DNA of 64,000 nucleotides, from positions 124,001 to 188,000 of the forward strand of contig NZ_VCRA01000003.1 in assembly GCF_005938385.1 (NCBI RefSeq), written 5' to 3'. The position numbers and the translations under genes are program-made. The notes beneath the pieces were generated by a model. The model was not told the DNA's origin. It did not search any database and was given only the letters and a program-made list of their open reading frames with translations. The DNA comes from Paenibacillus mesophilus. Its GTDB lineage: Bacteria; Bacillota; Bacilli; Paenibacillales; NBRC-103111. Shown here piece by piece: positions 42,916 to 51,564 of the stretch (within the stretch, counting starts at the first letter, position 1; each line of letters opens with the position of its first letter).

Positions 42916-44220
42916 TTGAATATCATCCGTTTGGAACGATCCGGGCCGGTCAGCGGCTCCGTCAAGATACAAGGCTCCAAGAACAGCTCGCTCGCGCTTA
43001 TGGCCGCCTGCTGCTTATCCGATAGTCCCGTTACGTTGTCGGGCGTACCCGACATTTACGATATCCGCGTCATATGCGACATAGCCGAGAGCGTCGGAAT
43101 GAAGACCGCTCGACACCTGAACGGTGACATAACGCTGGATCCGCAACACATCCATACCGCCGACATCGATAAGGAGAAAGCATCCTCCTACCGGGCGTCG
43201 TACTACTTCATAGGCGCCCTGCTCGCCAAGTTCGGCAAAGTGACGATCGGCTTTCCCGGAGGCGACAATTTCGTATCCAGGCCGATCGACCAGCATGTGA
43301 AAGGCTTGAAGGCGATGGGCGCCGAAGTCGCCTTCTACGACGAACATTACACGGTGGAAGCGAAGAAGCTAACCGGTGCCGAAATCTACTTTGATACGAT
43401 TACATCAGGCGCCACGATCAACTGCATGCTGGCTGCCGTTCTCGCCGAAGGCCGAACCGTGCTTCGCGGCGCGGCCAAAGATCCGGAGGTCGTCGATACG
43501 GCGATAATGCTGAATGAATTCGGCGCGAAAATATCGGGAGCAGGCACCGATACGATCCGGATCGACGGGGTGAAATCGATCGGCGGCGGACATCATACGG
43601 TAATACCGGATCGTTTGATAGCCGGTGCGTTCCTCATGTGTGCGGGCATAACCGGCGGATCGGTAACCGTTACGGATGTCATCCCGGACCATCTCGGCTC
43701 TTGTATCGCCAAATTAAGCGAAATCGGACTCCGGATCGAGCTTCACGATCAGAGCATTACGGCATCGTCCGGCGGCAAGCTGAAGGCGACGCGCGTACGT
43801 ACGGCGATGTATCCCGGGTTCGCGACCGACCTGCAGCAGCCTTTGACCGCGCTGCTGACTCAGGCTCATGGCAAAAGCATCATTACCGAGAAAATATATC
43901 CGAAAAGATTCCAGCACGTCGCCCAACTGCGCCGGATGGGGGCCGACATCGAATTGCGCGGCAGCTCGGCGTTCATCCGCGGAGGAGTTCAGCTTAAAGG
44001 AAGTTGGGTTCACGCCACCGACATTCGCGCCGGCACATGCCTGCTGCTTGCCGGACTCGCCGCCGAAGGGACTACGTATATTACGGGCGTCGAGCATATC
44101 GAACGCGGTTACGAGGATGCGATTTCGTCCTTTCGCTCGATCGGAGTCCGGCTGAACCGGGAGCAAGTAGACGCCGCCCATGCGGCGGAGAAGCTCAGAA
44201 TCGGGTCGGCAAAGCTATAA
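42916..44220 (+). CDS. murA: UDP-N-acetylglucosamine 1-carboxyvinyltransferase homologue with Cys-to-Asp active-site change
   Basis: Adds enolpyruvate to UDP-GlcNAc, the committed step of peptidoglycan synthesis. The frame is open from GTG 42883, but the TTG at 42916 fits better: it leaves room for a leader and gives Lys22-Asn23 (GSKN) exactly as in E. coli MurA. The protein is then 434 residues with the two-domain EPT fold and conserved YRAS, RPIDQH and TDLQQPLTA. The loop that normally reads PGGC-x-IG reads PGGDNF, placing Asp117 where fosfomycin-reactive Cys115 sits. Single-gene unit divergent from dacB, ended by a strong terminator. Spore formers often carry two MurA paralogues; this may be the divergent one. 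Confidence 0.9.
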   Translation: MNIIRLERSGPVSGSVKIQGSKNSSLALMAACCLSDSPVTLSGVPDIYDIRVICDIAESVGMKTARHLNGDITLDPQHIHTADIDKEKASSYRASYYFIGALLAKFGKVTIGFPGGDNFVSRPIDQHVKGLKAMGAEVAFYDEHYTVEAKKLTGAEIYFDTITSGATINCMLAAVLAEGRTVLRGAAKDPEVVDTAIMLNEFGAKISGAGTDTIRIDGVKSIGGGHHTVIPDRLIAGAFLMCAGITGGSVTVTDVIPDHLGSCIAKLSEIGLRIELHDQSITASSGGKLKATRVRTAMYPGFATDLQQPLTALLTQAHGKSIITEKIYPKRFQHVAQLRRMGADIELRGSSAFIRGGVQLKGSWVHATDIRAGTCLLLAGLAAEGTTYITGVEHIERGYEDAISSFRSIGVRLNREQVDAAHAAEKLRIGSAKL

Positions 44221-44245
44221 ACTGCGTTATTTCACATCATAATCA

Positions 44246-44315
44246 AAAGCCTCAAACACCCCTTATTTTGGAGGAATCCTCCGATTTACTAAAATAAGAG
44301 ATGTTTGAGGCTTTT
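44246..44315 (+). terminator. Long three-part hairpin terminator after murA
   Basis: AAAGCCTCAAACA/TGTTTGAGGCTTT, CTTATTTT/AAAATAAG and GGAGGA/TCCTCC stack into one long stem, followed by TTTTATTTT. It may act on both strands. Confidence 0.85.
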
Positions 44316-44354
44316 ATTTTAACCGAAGTGGCGCATTTCGCCTGATGTATGCCG

Positions 44355-44380
44355 AATAAGAGTCGCGAACAACTCTTATT
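44355..44380. repeat. Hairpin between murA and the GntR gene
   Basis: AATAAGAGT and ACTCTTATT pair with an eight-base loop. AATAAGAGT also occurs at 44407, and AAATAAGAG inside the terminator at 44291, so this short motif is repeated in the intergenic region. Role unknown. Confidence 0.5.
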
Positions 44381-44472
44381 TCCGCCATCTTTCATTTTTT
44401 CTTATCAATAAGAGTCCCGAAAGACCGTTGTATTGCTGCCTCAGCGGCACCTGCTCGTATGCGCATGTTCGG

Positions 44473-45204
44473 TTATCGATCTCCAAGGCCCGTCTCGGCA
44501 ATCGCTTTGTGCAGAACGCCTTCCACTTTCCCTAGATGGGTCATCATCGCCTCGAATGCCCGCGACTCATCCTTTTCCCGGATCGCTTCGAAAATGTCGG
44601 AATGCTCTCTAAGCAGCCTGTGCGCTTCCGCCCTTTCCCCGTAAAACCACAGCCGGCGCGACTCCTTCATACTATCGTGCAGCCGCTCGGACATCGACTC
44701 CATCATCGAGATGAGCAGGGAGTTGTGCGTCGCTCCGGCCAGCTTCAGATGAAACCGAACGTCCGCTTCTTCCCCTTTCGCTTCATCGTGCACATACGTC
44801 TCCATTAGCTGCAATTCCTCTTCGATCGAGCTTAAATCCGCTTCCGTCCGGTTGCGGGCGGCAAGTGACGCGCATCCGGTCTCCAATATTTTTCGCACCT
44901 CGAGCAGCTCGCGGATCGATTGAGCGCTTGCAAACAGATCGGCACCGTCGGACTGCCCCGGTTCCTTCGGAAGCTCCGTGCATACCGTAGTGCCTCCGCC
45001 CTGACGGATTTCGACCAATCCCATCGCTTTCAGCGCGCTCAACGCCTCGCGAATCGTCGAACGCCCTACTCCGAAGCTTGACGCCAAATCGACGACCGAG
45101 GGAAGCTTCGTTCCCGGGGCGAACTCTCCGGACAAGATGCGATTCTTCAACTGCTCCATGACAAGCTCGTAGCCTTTCAAGGGCTTGACTTGATCGAATG
45201 CCAT
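44473..45204 (-). CDS. GntR-family (FadR-type) transcriptional regulator
   Basis: A 243-residue regulator from ATG 45204. The N-terminal winged helix (GTKLPSVVDLASSFGVGRSTIREALSALKAMG) is followed by an all-helical FCD ligand domain (RELLEVRKILETGCASLAA, FHLKLAGATHNSLL, EHSDIFEAI). It is divergent from glcDF, and a perfect palindrome lies between them (45346-45358), so it probably represses glcDF with glycolate or lactate as effector. LutR and GlcC are the closest functional models. Confidence 0.88.
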   Translation of the reverse strand: MAFDQVKPLKGYELVMEQLKNRILSGEFAPGTKLPSVVDLASSFGVGRSTIREALSALKAMGLVEIRQGGGTTVCTELPKEPGQSDGADLFASAQSIRELLEVRKILETGCASLAARNRTEADLSSIEEELQLMETYVHDEAKGEEADVRFHLKLAGATHNSLLISMMESMSERLHDSMKESRRLWFYGERAEAHRLLREHSDIFEAIREKDESRAFEAMMTHLGKVEGVLHKAIAETGLGDR

Positions 45205-45307
45205 TCCTAAACCGATTCCCTTCCGTACCTGACATGAAATGCCGGGGCTCCCGACTGCGGCGAATCGGAACAAGCTTCCCTGCCCCGCCTTTCGTGGGGA
45301 TTTATTG

Positions 45308-45358
45308 TATACATACATTCTATAGTAAGCTATAATGAGAGAAAAGTCATCTGATGAC
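45308..45358 (+). promoter_or_regulatory. glcDF promoter with GntR-type operator
   Basis: TATACA (45308-45313), 17 bases, TATAAT (45331-45336), then the perfect palindrome GTCATC-T-GATGAC (45346-45358) starting ten bases after the -10. GTC..GAC spacing fits FadR-subfamily sites. Confidence 0.6.
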
Positions 45359-45431
45359 CTGATTAATTTTTAACTGAGAAAATGCTTACGAAGCAAGTTT
45401 TGCTTCGCAAAACTTTTTAGGAGGACTCAGT

Positions 45432-46856
45432 ATGTTGGAACAGTCCATTCGCGCCAAGCTCATCGACATTGTCGGCGCATCGTGGTTTAAGGACGATATG
45501 GAAGCTTTGGTCAGCTATTCGTATGACGCCACGCCGATGCAGCAAGCTCTGCCGGACGGCGTTATTTTTCCGTCTACGACTCAGCATGTATCGGAAATAT
45601 TAAAGATTGCGAACGAATACCGGATTCCGATCGTCGGCCGCGGCGCCGGCAGCAATCTTTGCGCCGGAACGGTGCCGCTCGAGGGCGGGCTTGTCATGGT
45701 GATGAACCGGATGAACAAGCTGATCGAGATCGACGCCGACAATTTGACCGCCACGTTCCAAACCGGCTTGAACACGAAGCAGTTCCACCTCGAAGTCGAG
45801 AAGCTCGGCTTGTTCTATCCGCCGGATCCGAGCAGCATGATTATTTCGACGCTCGGCGGCAACATTATGGAATGCGCAGGCGGATTGCGCGGTCTGAAGT
45901 ACGGCACGACGAAGGACTACGTCATCGGGCTGGAGGCGGTTTTGCCGAACGGCGATATCATCCGCACCGGCGGCAAGCTGTACAAGGACGTCGCCGGATA
46001 CGACTTGACCAAGCTGCTTGTCGGCTCTGAAGGCACACTCGCCATCGTAACGGAAGCGACGGTCAAGCTGATCCCGGCTCCGAAATACAAGAAAACGATG
46101 GTCGCCATGTACAAAGATATATATGCAGCCGCGCGTTCCGTCTCCGCGATCGTCGGCAACCGGATTATACCGGCAACGCTTGAATTTCTCGATAACGCCA
46201 CGATCCGCGTCGTCGAAGGGTTTAACAAAATCGGCCTTCCCGTGGAGATGGAAGCGATCCTGCTGATCGAGCAGGACGGCTTGGACGAATCGGTCGTGGA
46301 GAAAGATATTATCGAAATCGTCCGCATCTGCAAAGAGCAGGGAGCCGTCGAAGTGAAGATGGCGGCCGACGCCGCGGAAGCCGAGAAGCTGATGCTCGCA
46401 CGGAGAAGCGCCTTGTCCACATGCGCCCGCATCCGCCCGACGACGATATTGGAAGACGCTACCGTTCCCCGCTCCAAAATAGCCGAAATGGTCATCGCCA
46501 TTAACGAAATCGCCAAAAAATACAACGTGCAAATCTGTACGTTCGGCCACGCGGGGGACGGCAATTTGCATCCGACCTGTACGACCGATGCGCGGGATGC
46601 CGATGAAATTCACCGGGTCGAGATGGCGTTCGAAGAAATTTTCGAAGCCGCTATCGACTTGGGCGGCACGATAACCGGAGAGCACGGAGTCGGCGTCATG
46701 AAGGCTCCATACCTGGAATGGAAAGTAGGAGCGGCCGGCATCGAGCTGATGAAGGGGATCAAGCAGGCGTTCGACCCGAACAATATTATGAATCCCGGCA
46801 AAATATTCGCCAAACATTCGCGGAAAAGAGTGGTGATCGATCATGGCAGCCGTTAA
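45432..46856 (+). CDS. glcD: FAD-linked oxidase, glycolate oxidase subunit GlcD-type
   Basis: A 474-residue flavoenzyme of the VAO/PCMH family that oxidises a 2-hydroxy acid such as glycolate or D-lactate. The FAD site is seen in PIVGRGAGSNLCAG and STLGGNIMECAGGLRGLKYG, and the C-terminal substrate domain has FGHAGDGNLHP and TGEHGVGVMKAPYL. AGGAGGACTCAGT precedes the ATG. Its end overlaps glcF by 14 bases. No glcE is present, as in many Firmicutes. Confidence 0.92.
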   Translation: MLEQSIRAKLIDIVGASWFKDDMEALVSYSYDATPMQQALPDGVIFPSTTQHVSEILKIANEYRIPIVGRGAGSNLCAGTVPLEGGLVMVMNRMNKLIEIDADNLTATFQTGLNTKQFHLEVEKLGLFYPPDPSSMIISTLGGNIMECAGGLRGLKYGTTKDYVIGLEAVLPNGDIIRTGGKLYKDVAGYDLTKLLVGSEGTLAIVTEATVKLIPAPKYKKTMVAMYKDIYAAARSVSAIVGNRIIPATLEFLDNATIRVVEGFNKIGLPVEMEAILLIEQDGLDESVVEKDIIEIVRICKEQGAVEVKMAADAAEAEKLMLARRSALSTCARIRPTTILEDATVPRSKIAEMVIAINEIAKKYNVQICTFGHAGDGNLHPTCTTDARDADEIHRVEMAFEEIFEAAIDLGGTITGEHGVGVMKAPYLEWKVGAAGIELMKGIKQAFDPNNIMNPGKIFAKHSRKRVVIDHGSR

Positions 46857-48261
46857 CGACACAGCGCACAACCACCCTCCTTCCAACTGGGGCGCTTCCC
46901 CGGAGAAGAAGCCGCTTAATCCGCTCGCCCAGACCATGAAGCTGCAGTTGAATTACGACGAGCTTACGAACTGTATGCGGTGCGGATTTTGCCAGGCCGC
47001 ATGTCCGACCTTCCTGGAAACGGGACTCGAGGCCGCTTCTCCGCGCGGCCGCATCGCACTGATGAAAGCGGTCGTCGACGGAGTCATGGAGCCGGATCAG
47101 ACGTTCCGCGAACAAATGGATCTTTGTCTCGGCTGCCGGGCGTGCGAGCCGGTATGTCCCGCAGACGTCAAGTACGGACATCTGCTTGAAGAGACCCGCG
47201 ATTCGTTGGAACAGCACGGGGAGCACCGCTGGTTTATCAAGGCCGCACGCCGCGTCGCCTTCAAGGAGCTGTTTCCGAAGCCGAAACGGATGAAGCTGCT
47301 GGGCAATGTGCTTCGCGCGTATCAGAAATCGGGTCTGCAAAAAGTGGCTCACGGTACGGGCGTCATGAAGCTGTTCCCGAAAAATATGCGGGACATGGAA
47401 GCCATCCTGCCGGAAGCAACCGGCAAAGGCGTTGTAGAAACGTTCGGGACACGCGTACCGGCCAAGGGCCAAAAAATCGGCACCGTCGGCATGTTTCGCG
47501 GCTGTCTGATGGATATTATGTTCACGAATACGAACTTGAAGACCGTGCAGCTGCTGAGCGAAGCCGGGTTCGAGGTTATAATTCCGGAGACGCAAAATTG
47601 CTGCGGGGCGCTTCACGCCCATGCCGGGGAGATCGGGCAAGCGAAAGAGCTGGCCAAGAAAAACGTCCGCGCGTTCCGGGAATCAGGCGTCGATTACATC
47701 GCCTCCAATGCCGGTGGATGCGGAGCGCTGCTGGTCGAATACGACCACCTGCTCCACGATGAGCCGGAGTTTGCGGACGATGCCAAATGGTTCGCGTCCC
47801 GGGTTAAGGATGTCAGTCATCTTCTGCTGGAAAAAGGCCGTTTGCCCGAATTTGCCCATCCGGATAAAGCCGGCTCGAACGGAGAAACGTTCACGATCAC
47901 TTATCAGGACTCCTGCCATTTGCGCAACGTCATGCGTTCGTCCAATGCTCCGCGCAACCTGATGAAGCGTGTGGCTAACGTCAAATTCGTCGAGCTGCAA
48001 GGGGCGGACCGCTGCTGCGGCTCGGCGGGCATCTACAACATTGTGCAAACCGATATGGCCAATCAAATATTGGAGCACAAGATGGAGCATGTCAAAGAAA
48101 CGAATGCGCATATGCTTATCACAAGCAATCCGGGTTGTTTGCTGCAAATGAAGCTCGGCATCGAGCGCGAGCAGTTATCCGAGAAAATGGAAGCCGTTCA
48201 TATCGTGGACTTCCTCTACGATCGAATATCGTCCAACCAGCCGCAGCACAAAACGGATTGA
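46843..48261 (+). CDS. glcF: Iron-sulfur subunit of glycolate/lactate oxidase, GlcF-type
   Basis: A 472-residue electron-transfer partner of GlcD. Two 4Fe-4S motifs lie near the N-terminus (CMRCGFCQAACP and CLGCRACEPVCP). Two CCG domains follow (NCCGALHAHAGE, DRCCGSAGIYN). It starts inside the glcD end, showing coupling, and the pair ends in a strong terminator. Confidence 0.92.
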   Translation: MAAVNDTAHNHPPSNWGASPEKKPLNPLAQTMKLQLNYDELTNCMRCGFCQAACPTFLETGLEAASPRGRIALMKAVVDGVMEPDQTFREQMDLCLGCRACEPVCPADVKYGHLLEETRDSLEQHGEHRWFIKAARRVAFKELFPKPKRMKLLGNVLRAYQKSGLQKVAHGTGVMKLFPKNMRDMEAILPEATGKGVVETFGTRVPAKGQKIGTVGMFRGCLMDIMFTNTNLKTVQLLSEAGFEVIIPETQNCCGALHAHAGEIGQAKELAKKNVRAFRESGVDYIASNAGGCGALLVEYDHLLHDEPEFADDAKWFASRVKDVSHLLLEKGRLPEFAHPDKAGSNGETFTITYQDSCHLRNVMRSSNAPRNLMKRVANVKFVELQGADRCCGSAGIYNIVQTDMANQILEHKMEHVKETNAHMLITSNPGCLLQMKLGIEREQLSEKMEAVHIVDFLYDRISSNQPQHKTD

Positions 48262-48270
48262 ATGATGAGG

Positions 48271-48317
48271 AAAAAAGGCTTCCCTGCCACCTATAGGTGG
48301 TTTGGGAAGCCTTTTTT
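48271..48317 (+). terminator. Bidirectional intrinsic terminator
   Basis: AAAAAAGGCTTCCC and GGGAAGCCTTTTTT pair around an inner CCACCTATAGGTGG hairpin. It serves glcF on one strand and ytfJ on the other. Confidence 0.9.
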
Positions 48318-48333
48318 GTTCTAATGATCGCGT

Positions 48334-48879
48334 TCAGTCGATAACATTCGATGGGTTTGTAGTGAATATCGTATTCGTTGCAGCAGCATTTGGAGCCATA
48401 TTGGTATTCATGGCCGCATTAGGCATCATATTGGCATTCATGGCCGCATTTTGGTTTCGGTTCGACCTCAGCATGTTTTGAATTTTGTCCACGACTTGCG
48501 GAGCTTGATCGATCAACCGTTCGTACAAATGGGTTTGGTTGTCGAGCGGAACGACCTTCACGCCCTGCTTGCCTACGACGAGGAATGCGATCGGCGTAAT
48601 GGAAACTCCGCCGCCGCTACCGCCGCCGAAAGGAAGAGCTACATGGGCGTTATGGGCGTCCGTACGTCCTTGTCCCTGCCCTTGACCTTGGTCTCCGTCC
48701 GATTCGACGGAAAATTCGCTGCCGCCTGCGGCAAAACCGAATCCGACTTTGGAAATCGGCATAATGACGCTTCCGTCCGGAGTTTCCACCGGGTCGCCGA
48801 CGATCGTATTGACGTCGACCATTTCCTTGATATTTTCCATGGCTGTTTTCATAAGACCTTGTATCGGATGGTCTGCCAC
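48334..48879 (-). CDS. ytfJ: Sporulation protein YtfJ (GerW family)
   Basis: A 181-residue protein from GTG 48879, which follows AAAGGAGGAATCAACA. The GerW core reads MKTAMENIKEMVDVNTIVGD, GSVIMPISKVGFGFAAGG and PFGGGSGGGVSITPIAFLVV. The last 35 residues are a low-complexity Asn/Ala/Met tail with repeats of NAAMN-x-NM. In B. subtilis ytfJ is a forespore gene next to ytfI, as here. Confidence 0.93.
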   Translation of the reverse strand: MADHPIQGLMKTAMENIKEMVDVNTIVGDPVETPDGSVIMPISKVGFGFAAGGSEFSVESDGDQGQGQGQGRTDAHNAHVALPFGGGSGGGVSITPIAFLVVGKQGVKVVPLDNQTHLYERLIDQAPQVVDKIQNMLRSNRNQNAAMNANMMPNAAMNTNMAPNAAATNTIFTTNPSNVID

Positions 48880-48980
48880 TGTTGATTCCTCCTTTATTTT
48901 TGCACAATAAGGCATGCTTGCATGCTGATTTTTAGATTACATTCGTTAGGGTTGCCCGAAAAGCCGGAATGTATGTGATG

Positions 48981-49030
48981 AAAAAGAATCGCATCATCCG
49001 GGACGCAGACCCGAGCGATGCGATTCTTTT
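48981..49030 (-). terminator. Intrinsic terminator of the small membrane protein gene
   Basis: AATCGCATC and GATGCGATT pair, followed on the minus strand by CTTTTTC. Confidence 0.7.
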
Positions 49031-49034
49031 GTTC

Positions 49035-49316
49035 TTAATATTCCATCAATGACATTGCACTGCCGAGAATCAAAACAAAGAAGATCAGGTAAAGCACGAT
49101 ACCGATCGCCGCCCAGACGAGGGCTGCTTTGGCGTAGTTCGCCTTGCTCGGGTTCGCCCCGCCTCCGAATGCCCAAACAAACAGCATAATAATATTGACG
49201 ATTGGAAGCGCCAATAAAAGAATCGTGATCATCCATTCCTTGAAGGAGATCACACCCGCAGCCTGCTGCTGCGTCCCGGTTTGGTACTGCTGTGTTTGAT
49301 TTGTTTGAGTTTGCAT
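49035..49316 (-). CDS. Small membrane protein with Gln-rich N-terminus
   Basis: A 93-residue protein. A Gln/Thr-rich N-terminal 20 residues is followed by two hydrophobic helices (WMITILLLALPIVNIIMLFVWA and ALVWAAIGIVLYLIFFVLIL). The pattern is common in spore-forming Firmicutes proteins of unknown role. AAGGGAGTTGCCGG precedes the ATG. Single gene with its own terminator. Confidence 0.75.
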   Translation of the reverse strand: MQTQTNQTQQYQTGTQQQAAGVISFKEWMITILLLALPIVNIIMLFVWAFGGGANPSKANYAKAALVWAAIGIVLYLIFFVLILGSAMSLMEY

Positions 49317-49430
49317 CCGGCAACTCCCTTACCAAAGTTATCAATTCTATTCAACACAAATTCATTTTAGGTTAAAATTCCCATAATATCAACAATTTTT
49401 TGAACTTTTTGTCGAACAATTTTTATCAGG

Positions 49431-50099
49431 TCAGGAAGGCCGGAACAGCAGCTTCCGCCATGTTCTCAATCCGCCTCTGACGCGCAAGATCCGGTTCAGC
49501 AGCAAGAAAACCGCATACAGGGCATACCCGGCTTTGATTTTCATGACGCACACGCCTTCGGTGGAAAATAACATCCGGTTGAATTGAGGCTGAACGCTAA
49601 GCGCCGGCTTCGCTTCCAAGCGGATATACCGGAACAAATAGCCGAGCAGCGACGTTTTCAAGCCCCATACGACTCCCGTCGTAATCGCCGTATCGGCGGC
49701 ATCCCCCAAGCCGATCCGCGTGACCCAGCTCAATTCCGTACAGATAGTGTGCGCCATCACGCCTTTCGTCCATTCGATCAGCCGAGCCGTATAAGAGAGC
49801 AGCAGCTTCGTCCGATGGAAAAAATCTTCCACTTTGTCCCGCGTGATCGTTAACTTCTCGTCTCCTTGAAGGCCTTTGCGGTTTACTTTCTCGGTCTTGA
49901 CTTTCAACCCTTCTTCGCTCCAGTAAATGATCGGCACGGCATACCGGAAACGGAATAAGCCGTAAAATCCTCTTATGTCCACGGTCAAGTGGTCGTCCCC
50001 TTCTGTGTGAGAGAAGCGGATCTTCAGCCGAATATCGCTGAAAGCAAACAAGAGCACTCCCGCTACGAGAATGCCCGCGATCAACCATAACCATATCAT
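49431..50099 (-). CDS. DUF2953 membrane protein (YtfI-like)
   Basis: A 222-residue protein from ATG 50099 (GGAGGATCAGG upstream). N-terminal transmembrane helix (WLWLIAGILVAGVLLFAF), then a beta-rich part with the DUF2953 pattern RGFYGLFRFRYAVP, and a C-terminal hydrophobic/basic end. B. subtilis ytfI lies beside ytfJ; here one small gene separates them. Sporulation role inferred from linkage. Confidence 0.8.
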   Translation of the reverse strand: MIWLWLIAGILVAGVLLFAFSDIRLKIRFSHTEGDDHLTVDIRGFYGLFRFRYAVPIIYWSEEGLKVKTEKVNRKGLQGDEKLTITRDKVEDFFHRTKLLLSYTARLIEWTKGVMAHTICTELSWVTRIGLGDAADTAITTGVVWGLKTSLLGYLFRYIRLEAKPALSVQPQFNRMLFSTEGVCVMKIKAGYALYAVFLLLNRILRVRGGLRTWRKLLFRPS

Positions 50100-50181
50100 C
50101 GCGCCTGATCCTCCGTCATCCATAAGCTTCGGCAACAGCATCCGCCTGTGTCAAAGTTTAGTATGACCTCCCCGTCAAACG

Positions 50182-50799
50182 CTATACGCTTTCGTCCGTT
50201 CCCTCCGCATCATCGATCGTCAGCTGATGTCCTTCCAGCTTCTCGAACAGCATCCGCGTCTCTTCCTCGAGATCGTCGGGATTTTGGAACAACGCCGCTT
50301 CCGGCAGCTCATGCAGTCCGGCCAACCCGAAATAGTCGAGAAAAGGCTTCGTCGTACCGTATAGAATCGGCCGGCCGATCGCTTCCGCCCGCCCGACTTC
50401 CAGTATCAAATTTTTCGCTACGAGCGTCTGCAAAGCCCGGTCCGCCTTCACTCCGCGAATTTGTTCGATATCGATCCGGGTGATCGGCTGCTTGTACGCA
50501 ACGATCGCGAGCGTCTCCAGCGCGGCTTGGGACAAACTCGATCGCGTCGGAGACTGGGCCAGCTTCTCGAAATAAGGGGCATGTGCAGGAAGAGTCGTCA
50601 ATTGAAACGCACCGGCGATTTCGACGATTTGGATGCCCCGTTCTTCCCGCCTGAAGTCTTCCGTCATTTCCTTCAGCAGCCCGGTAACGGAATGCGGCTG
50701 CAGTTCGAGAATGTCGGCGATTTGCTTCGCATCGAGCCCTTCGTCTCCGGCCGCGAACAGCAATCCCTCAATAATCGATTTCATCTGACGGTATTTCAA
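50182..50799 (-). CDS. scpB: Segregation and condensation protein B
   Basis: Winged-helix subunit of the SMC-ScpAB condensin. It is 205 residues from TTG 50799 (GAGGGGGG upstream). Contains the family core QAALETLAIVAYKQPITRIDIEQIRGV and VGRAEAIGRPILYGTT. It starts 32 bases inside the scpA end, showing strong coupling. Confidence 0.95.
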   Translation of the reverse strand: MKYRQMKSIIEGLLFAAGDEGLDAKQIADILELQPHSVTGLLKEMTEDFRREERGIQIVEIAGAFQLTTLPAHAPYFEKLAQSPTRSSLSQAALETLAIVAYKQPITRIDIEQIRGVKADRALQTLVAKNLILEVGRAEAIGRPILYGTTKPFLDYFGLAGLHELPEAALFQNPDDLEEETRMLFEKLEGHQLTIDDAEGTDESV

Positions 50800-51550
50800 C
50801 CTGATTTCCCCCCTCTTTTCGCTGGATTACGATATCGTCGAACAGCTTCTGCTGGAAGCAGACGATCTGTTTCGTTTTCATCAACTCAAGTATAGCCATA
50901 AACGTAACAACGATTTCTTCCCGGGTCATTTCATAATCGAACAGCCTCGAGAACAAAAGCTTGCCCCCGCGCTTGCCGAGCAAAGCTACGACCTCGCGCA
51001 TCCGTTCCTTGACGGATATTTCGTCCCGGCGTATCTTCGCGACCGTATTGCGGGATTTCGCTTTGCGCAGCGCCCGCTGGAACGCGATGACGAGGTCCGC
51101 GACGTCCAGACCTTCGACCGGGTTCACCTCGACCTCGCGGACGTAGGGGGTCAAATCTTCCGGCTCGCGCGTATAGATCAGACTCCGGGCGAGCTCCTTA
51201 TCCCTCAGCTCTTCCGCAATCGCCTTGTACTTCCGATACTCCAGCAGCTTCTGGACGAGTTCGGCGCGCGGATCGAAGTCCTCGTCGTCATAATAAGTAT
51301 CCTCCAGCTCGAGCGGCGGAGGCTTCGGCAGCAGCAGCTGGCTTTTGATCGCAAGCAAAGTCGCGGCCATGACGAGGAATTCGCTCGTTACCTCCAGCTC
51401 AAGCTCCTGCATCGTCGACAGTACTTCCATGTATTGCTCCGTTATTTCACTGATCGGAATGTTGTAAATATCGATTTCCGCCTTGTCGATCAGATGAAGC
51501 AGCAGATCGAGAGGACCTTCGAACGTTTCCAATTTGTAATGCGGTTTCAT
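50768..51550 (-). CDS. scpA: Segregation and condensation protein A
   Basis: Kleisin subunit bridging SMC heads. It is 260 residues from ATG 51550 (GAGGTGG upstream). The N-terminal SMC-neck-binding part reads YKLETFEGPLDLLLHLIDKAEIDIYNI; the C-terminal winged helix includes VTFMAILELMKTKQIVCFQQ. Two bases downstream of the M50-like gene in the same direction. Confidence 0.95.
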   Translation of the reverse strand: MKPHYKLETFEGPLDLLLHLIDKAEIDIYNIPISEITEQYMEVLSTMQELELEVTSEFLVMAATLLAIKSQLLLPKPPPLELEDTYYDDEDFDPRAELVQKLLEYRKYKAIAEELRDKELARSLIYTREPEDLTPYVREVEVNPVEGLDVADLVIAFQRALRKAKSRNTVAKIRRDEISVKERMREVVALLGKRGGKLLFSRLFDYEMTREEIVVTFMAILELMKTKQIVCFQQKLFDDIVIQRKEGGNQVEIPSDEIDY

Positions 51551-51564
51551 TCCCGGGTCCACCT

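Noticed and set aside
45600-46937. 445-codon open frame on the minus strand
   Set aside because: Antisense to glcD; composition rich in Arg, His and Asp, typical of shadow frames.
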